Below, one piece after another: positions 61,704-64,000 of a stretch of 64,000 bases of DNA. The DNA is from Muricomes intestini. GTDB taxonomy: Bacteria > Bacillota > Clostridia > Lachnospirales > Lachnospiraceae. Under the pieces are notes generated by a model that was given only the letters and a program-made list of their open reading frames with translations, searched no databases and was not told the DNA's origin. The DNA lies in NCBI RefSeq assembly GCF_004346165.1, contig NZ_SLZZ01000009.1, positions 62,001 through 126,000 of the forward strand, given 5' to 3'. The position numbers and the translations under genes are program-made. How positions within the stretch are numbered: the first letter of the stretch is position 1; every line of letters starts with the position of its first letter.

Positions 61704-62741
61704 CTAACCTTTTTTCTCTATCATTTTTTCGGAGCCTCGGATAACAAGTTTTGTTTTCACCATATTGGTTTTTCTTATAACCTTTTCACCGCCCCCTCTA
61801 CATGCTGTAAGAAAATTGTATTCTAACAATTCAAGTGCAGCACACCCCATCTCATAAATTGGCCTGTCTACAACCGTCAGCCGAATATCTGTATATTCAA
61901 GTTCTCTAATCTCATCAAAGCAGACCATGGAGATATCTCGTCCAATCTTCAAGTCATTTTCTTTTAGGTATCTTAGACAGCCAAGTGTTGTCAGGTTATT
62001 GGATGTAAAAACTGCTGTGGGACGATCTTCCAACTCCATTAGTAACTTACAAGCCTCATAAGATTCTTTTTCTTTAAACATTCCGTTGACAATGTATTCT
62101 GTTCTTTGCTCAATGCCGGCATCTTTCAACGCTTTTTTGTATCCTCTGAGTCGTTCCCGGCCTGGCCTTGTGTCAAGTTCCCCTGTAATAGCGGCAATTT
62201 TTTTGTGTCCGGCATCAATCAGGCAACGAACTGCATCATAAGCTCCTTCATAATCATTGGAAAAAACTCCATCAAAATCTGACTGATAAATATCCCTATC
62301 CAATAATACCACTGGAATTTGATTCTTTTCAATCTTTTCAAGTCTCTCTGCTGTGCCTTTATCTTTATCACTAACCGGAATAATAATAATTCCTTTTACC
62401 GTTTCTTTCCGAATTCCATCCAGTATTCGATGCTCCACAGACAAATTATCATTTGTTCCATACATAAATACGTTATACTCATATTGATTTGCCGTGTCCA
62501 GCAGGCCATGAAATATCTTACTGAAGAAAGGATTCTCAATATCCGGAGCCAGAAAAGCTATGTTTTGAGAATCTCCAACGCTCAAGTTTCTTGCAAGAGA
62601 ATTTGGAACATAATTTTTTTCTTCAATAATCTTTAGAACTCTTTTTCTAGTCTCTGCTTTTACATTCTTATTACCGTTAACAACACGTGATACAGTCGTC
62701 GGGGATACCCCCGCCGCTATCGCAATATCATATATATTCAT
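61704..62741 (-). CDS. LacI-family transcriptional regulator
   Basis: A 345-residue repressor. N-terminal HTH MNIYDIAIAAGVSPTTVSRVVNGN (residues 1-24), hinge YVPNSLARNL, and a periplasmic-binding-protein-like sensor domain (about 60-340). The start at 62741 is chosen because it begins the HTH; an upstream ATG at 62753 adds only four residues. It is downstream of deoC and a sugar permease, suggesting local control of ribose- or deoxyribose-type catabolism. Confidence 0.92.
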   Translation of the reverse strand: MNIYDIAIAAGVSPTTVSRVVNGNKNVKAETRKRVLKIIEEKNYVPNSLARNLSVGDSQNIAFLAPDIENPFFSKIFHGLLDTANQYEYNVFMYGTNDNLSVEHRILDGIRKETVKGIIIIPVSDKDKGTAERLEKIEKNQIPVVLLDRDIYQSDFDGVFSNDYEGAYDAVRCLIDAGHKKIAAITGELDTRPGRERLRGYKKALKDAGIEQRTEYIVNGMFKEKESYEACKLLMELEDRPTAVFTSNNLTTLGCLRYLKENDLKIGRDISMVCFDEIRELEYTDIRLTVVDRPIYEMGCAALELLEYNFLTACRGGGEKVIRKTNMVKTKLVIRGSEKMIEKKG

Positions 62742-62877
62742 CTGTTGCCTCATCCCCTTATCGCAAACTTTCCGACCACATACTTTTTTAAATTTACAAT
62801 AGCATTTTCGAATCTTTTCGTCAAATAATTTTGCCCATTTATATACTTTTCTGAAGGGATAGGGCTTTTTATATATC

Positions 62878-63531
62878 TCAGCAGCCTGCTATAATTGCCG
62901 CTGCATTGCTTGTTCCAATGCGAGTAGCTCCCGCCTCAACCATAGCTTTTGCAGTTTCATAATCACGTACTCCACCGGAAGCTTTTACGCCCATATCCGC
63001 CCCCACTGTCCGGCGCATCAGACAAATATCATTTACCGTCGCTCCCCCCGTTGAAAACCCAGTAGAAGTTTTCACAAAATCAGCGCCCGCTTCTTTAGCA
63101 GCTATACAGGCTTTCACTTTTTCCTTGTCTGTAAGCAGACATGTCTCAATAATAACTTTTACAAGTGCTCTCCCATTAGACGCAGATACAACTCCTGCAA
63201 TATCTTTTTTTACATACTCCCAATCACCAGCTTTTGCAATTCCTACATTGATAACCATATCCACTTCATTCGCACCTTTCTTTATGCTGTCAATGGTCTC
63301 TGCCTCTTTTGTTTCTGTTGTACAAGCTCCCAATGGAAATCCAATTACACAACATGTCTTTATATCAGAATTTGCAAGTTCTTTAGAAACAAGTGGTACA
63401 TAGCTTGAATTCACACATACAGATGCACATCCATATATTTTCGCTTCCTCACATATCTTGATAATCTGTTCCGGCGTTGCATCCGCTTTTAGCAATGTAT
63501 TATCCAAATACTTCGCTATATTTTTTTCCAT
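62878..63531 (-). CDS. deoC: Deoxyribose-phosphate aldolase
   Basis: Cleaves 2-deoxyribose-5-phosphate to glyceraldehyde-3-phosphate and acetaldehyde. It has 217 residues and the class I barrel. Motifs include the Schiff-base lysine in [14 protein letters not shown] (about 152) and the second lysine in [10 protein letters not shown] (about 181). The permease ends 16 bases upstream, so they share a transcript. Confidence 0.95.
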   Translation of the reverse strand: MEKNIAKYLDNTLLKADATPEQIIKICEEAKIYGCASVCVNSSYVPLVSKELANSDIKTCCVIGFPLGACTTETKEAETIDSIKKGANEVDMVINVGIAKAGDWEYVKKDIAGVVSASNGRALVKVIIETCLLTDKEKVKACIAAKEAGADFVKTSTGFSTGGATVNDICLMRRTVGADMGVKASGGVRDYETAKAMVEAGATRIGTSNAAAIIAGC

Positions 63532-63546
63532 TTTCCTTATCCCCTT

Positions 63547-64000
63547 TCAAGCTTTCTTTCTGTTCTTTAACATATCCATCGTCACAGCAAAAATAATTAA
63601 TACACCGCTTGTAATTTCAAGTACATGTGTATTCAAGCCAAACTGTACTCCTGCATTGTTAATCAATACCATAAGAATTGTACCAAGAACAGTACCTGTA
63701 ATTGTTCCTTTACCACCAGTCAATGATGCGCCACCAATTACAGCCGCAGCAATGGCATTCATATCATATCCTTCCCCACCAGTTGGAAGAGCACTTTGCA
63801 CACGTGCAGCCAGCATGATGCCGGCAATTCCATACAAGAGCCCTGCTGCTGCATATGTCGCATAGAACATTTTTCTAACTTTAATTCCGCTTAACCTTGC
63901 AACTTCAACACCACTTCCTACGACATAAAGGCTTCTCCCGAAAATTGTATATTTCAGAATGAACCATATAGCAACAGCCACTACGGCCCAAAATATTGCC
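63547..64000 (-). CDS. Sugar ABC transporter permease (RbsC-like), N-terminus cut by window edge
   Basis: The C-terminal 150 or so residues of a ribose/xylose/galactose-type permease; the frame remains open to the right edge (63981 is an internal GTG, not a start). It contains the permease loop GSGVEVARLSGIKVRKM and GGEGYDMNAIAAAVIGGASLTGGKGT, typical of RbsC, and three or four membrane helices. With deoC it suggests import and breakdown of a pentose or deoxynucleoside-derived sugar. Confidence 0.9.
   Translation of the reverse strand, partial: AIFWAVVAVAIWFILKYTIFGRSLYVVGSGVEVARLSGIKVRKMFYATYAAAGLLYGIAGIMLAARVQSALPTGGEGYDMNAIAAAVIGGASLTGGKGTITGTVLGTILMVLINNAGVQFGLNTHVLEITSGVLIIFAVTMDMLKNRKKA

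Overview
This window looks like a piece of chromosome from an anaerobic, endospore-forming member of the Clostridia, most likely a Lachnospiraceae-type organism. That is inferred from gene content: spo0A, spoIVB and all eight spoIIIA genes; the xseA-xseB-ispA-dxs-tlyA-NAD kinase-argR-recN-spoIVB-spo0A order known from Firmicutes; NAD-linked [FeFe] hydrogenases; and an intergenic DNA style rich in small hairpin repeats. No rRNA, tRNA, CRISPR array, prophage or transposase gene was seen. Most genes lie on the minus strand.

Layout. 1-2950: a cation P-type ATPase (cut by the window edge) behind a manganese-type riboswitch, and the two-subunit L-serine dehydratase. 3082-8320: a TetR repressor divergent from an MMPL exporter and a secreted heptad-repeat protein, with three identical-format operators between them. 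8442-18347: housekeeping and metabolic genes (gdhA, an rpsU that is frameshifted as given, alaS, a split methionine synthase with its activation protein and metF, glgA). 18433-29053: the spo0A-to-nusB block. 29157-36476: asp23, prfC and the spoIIIA operon. 36804-39341: pnp and rpsO. 39478-39834: non-coding DNA holding a large nested palindrome and a dispersed repeat. 39865-42279: tyrA-aroA on the plus strand. 42274-45875: the folate genes folC-folE-folP-folBK. 46038-61700: a 15.7-kb hydrogenase and redox-signalling locus. 61704-64000: a LacI regulator, deoC and a sugar ABC permease cut by the right edge.

The most interesting part is the hydrogenase locus. It carries two NuoE/NuoF/HydA sets (58178-53142 and 50108-46038) and two further proteins with H-cluster motifs that look sensory rather than catalytic (53132-51414 with a PAS domain, and 59241-60644). 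Interleaved with them are an isolated GHKL ATPase domain, an RsbW-like kinase, a SpoIIE-like PP2C phosphatase, two DRTGG-domain proteins and a PHP-domain protein. The kinase and the phosphatase resemble two parts of a partner-switching circuit, but no STAS-domain antagonist is encoded here. Rex-like operator sequences lie just downstream of the promoters of the plus-strand signalling operon and of the second hydrogenase operon, which suggests control by NADH/NAD+ in addition to H2 sensing. This is an inference from sequence.

Two families of dispersed intergenic repeats run through the window. R1 is a modular element in four copies carrying GGGGTCAAAA or GATACCAGGGTC termini. R2 is an element of about 130 bp in three copies. 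Both keep their hairpins while the stem bases change in compensating pairs between copies, which argues for a structured RNA or a structure-driven mobile repeat. One R2 copy supplies the last residues and the stop codon of tlyA.
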